A DNA stretch of 8,008 bases, taken from the NCBI GenBank assembly GCA_003161835.1, contig PMNO01000674.1, forward strand, positions 932 to 8,939, read 5' to 3'. This DNA is from Myxococcales bacterium (lineage in GTDB: Bacteria; Myxococcota_A; Polyangia; Fen-1088). The notes under the pieces were generated by a model. That model was not told the DNA's origin and did no database searches. It worked only from the letters and a program-made list of their open reading frames with translations. This document shows positions 7,138 to 8,008 of the stretch, one piece after another; position 1 is the stretch's first letter; each line of letters starts with the position of its first letter. The position numbers and the translations under genes were made by a program.

Positions 7138-8008
7138 GCAAGACCTCGATTGCGGAGTCGAAGGCGACACAGTCATTGGCCCAGGGAGCCACCCCGGTCG
7201 CGGGCGGCGTGCATTTTCGTGTATGGGCGCCCGGCCACGAGCGGGTGGAGCTCCTGTTGGCCGACGGCGCGCGGTGCTTTCCGCTGCTTCAAGAGGCCGA
7301 CGGCTACTGGTCCCTGACGCTCGCCGAAGCGCGCGTGGGCATGCGCTACCGATATCGCGTCGATGGCAACGAACCGGGCCTGCCCGATCCCGCGTCCCGG
7401 TTCTTGCCCGACGGCCCACACGGTCCGTCGGAGATCGTGGAGCCGCGGGGGTTCGCGTGGACCGATCTTTCGTGGACGGGGCTGCCGCTGAACGGGCAGG
7501 TCATCTACGAGCTTCATGTCGGAACCTTCAGCCCCGAGGGAACATGGCAGGGAGCGCGCCCGCGCCTGGAGGCGCTCCGGGAGCTGGGCGTCACCGTGAT
7601 TGAATTGATGCCGGTCAGCGAATTTCCCGGCGCTTTTGGCTGGGGATACGATGGCGTCGCGTGGTTCGCGCCTTCGCACCTGTACGGCCTTCCAGACGAT
7701 TTTCGAGCGTTTGTCGATCAGGCCCACCGGCTGGGAATCGGGGTGATCCTGGACGTCGTCTACAATCACCTGGGTCCAGACGGCAACTATCTGGATCGCT
7801 TCTCGCCGCACTACTTTTCGGCCCAGAACAACGAATGGGGCAGAGCCATGAACTTCGACGGCGCACACAGCGCCGCCGTCCGACGGCTGGTCACGGACAA
7901 CGCGGCCTATTGGATCGATGAATTCCACCTCGATGGATTGCGCCTGGACGCGACCCAGAGCCTGATTGATCATTCGGCGGACCACATCATCGCCGCGCTC
8001 ACCCGGCA
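7134..8008 (+). CDS. treZ: Maltooligosyltrehalose trehalohydrolase (GH13_10), 3'-partial
   Basis: The frame is open from ATG 7134 to the window edge (291 codons plus two bases, no stop). This is roughly half of the usual length of about 580-620 residues. TreZ hydrolyses the alpha-1,4 bond next to the trehalose unit of maltooligosyltrehalose, releasing trehalose and a shortened glucan. Visible are an N-terminal CBM48/E-set-like domain (GGVHFRVWAP at 24-33, to about residue 105) and the start of the GH13 barrel: VIYELHVGTFSPEG (123-136), GWGYDGV (169-175), region I DVVYNHLGPDGNYL (207-220) and region II DGLRLDATQSL with nucleophile Asp272. IYELHVGTF plus YDGV plus LRLDATQS identifies TreZ rather than branching enzyme GlgB. 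The acid/base Glu and region IV fall outside the window. The start codon overlaps the treY stop (ATGA, 7134-7137) and has GGAG upstream. About 16 residues precede the usual beginning of the domain, a short extension with no recognisable signal. Function is inferred from the visible half and from treY next door. Confidence 0.95.
   Translation, partial: MSKTSIAESKATQSLAQGATPVAGGVHFRVWAPGHERVELLLADGARCFPLLQEADGYWSLTLAEARVGMRYRYRVDGNEPGLPDPASRFLPDGPHGPSEIVEPRGFAWTDLSWTGLPLNGQVIYELHVGTFSPEGTWQGARPRLEALRELGVTVIELMPVSEFPGAFGWGYDGVAWFAPSHLYGLPDDFRAFVDQAHRLGIGVILDVVYNHLGPDGNYLDRFSPHYFSAQNNEWGRAMNFDGAHSAAVRRLVTDNAAYWIDEFHLDGLRLDATQSLIDHSADHIIAALTR

Noticed and set aside
2922..7769. Near-identical 27-base stretches at 2922-2948 (glgX) and 7743-7769 (treZ), two mismatches
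   Set aside because: Both encode GH13 region I, VILDVVYNH. Shared ancestry and codon preference explain the match; flanking DNA does not extend it.
1..8008. Mobile elements, CRISPR arrays, tRNA or rRNA genes, phage or defence genes
   Set aside because: I saw no transposase, terminal inverted repeats, spaced direct repeats, tRNA-like folds or defence domains. Nearly every base is accounted for by the four metabolic genes.

Overview
The window is a stretch of high-GC bacterial chromosome with very little non-coding DNA. It holds four genes in a row on the + strand, all for metabolism of glycogen or other storage alpha-glucans and for making trehalose from them. The strong GC bias, gaps of 0 to 20 bases, recognisable Shine-Dalgarno sites and a 4-base stop/start overlap all point to a bacterial operon. 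I see nothing that fixes the phylum. A high-GC, non-enteric soil or environmental bacterium (for example of the Myxococcota, Acidobacteriota, Nitrospirota or proteobacterial type) would fit, but this is a guess.

Layout: (1) bases 2-2053, an amylo-alpha-1,6-glucosidase-type glycogen debranching enzyme (GH133), missing its first residues at the left edge; (2) bases 2073-4265, glgX/treX, an isoamylase-type debranching enzyme (GH13 subfamily 11), complete; (3) bases 4270-7137, treY, maltooligosyltrehalose synthase, complete and at the long end for its family; (4) bases 7134-8008, treZ, maltooligosyltrehalose trehalohydrolase, cut by the right edge about halfway through. No gap exceeds 20 bases, so no intergenic region needs separate description. 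No promoter, terminator, RNA gene, mobile element, CRISPR array or phage gene was seen; the promoter is presumably to the left and the terminator to the right.

The genes form the known TreX-TreY-TreZ route. The debranching enzymes free linear malto-oligosaccharides from branched glucan. TreY turns the reducing-end alpha-1,4 bond into an alpha,alpha-1,1 bond. TreZ then cuts off free trehalose, leaving a glucan two glucoses shorter that can re-enter the cycle. The one less usual point is that two unrelated debranching enzymes, GH133 and GH13_11, sit side by side at the head of the operon.

I did not find an undescribed biological system here. The best second-look items are modest: the paired debranching enzymes; a run of eight C at the end of the first gene where a one-base slip would move its stop onto the glgX start codon; and a 12-bp palindrome repeated in phase within treY.
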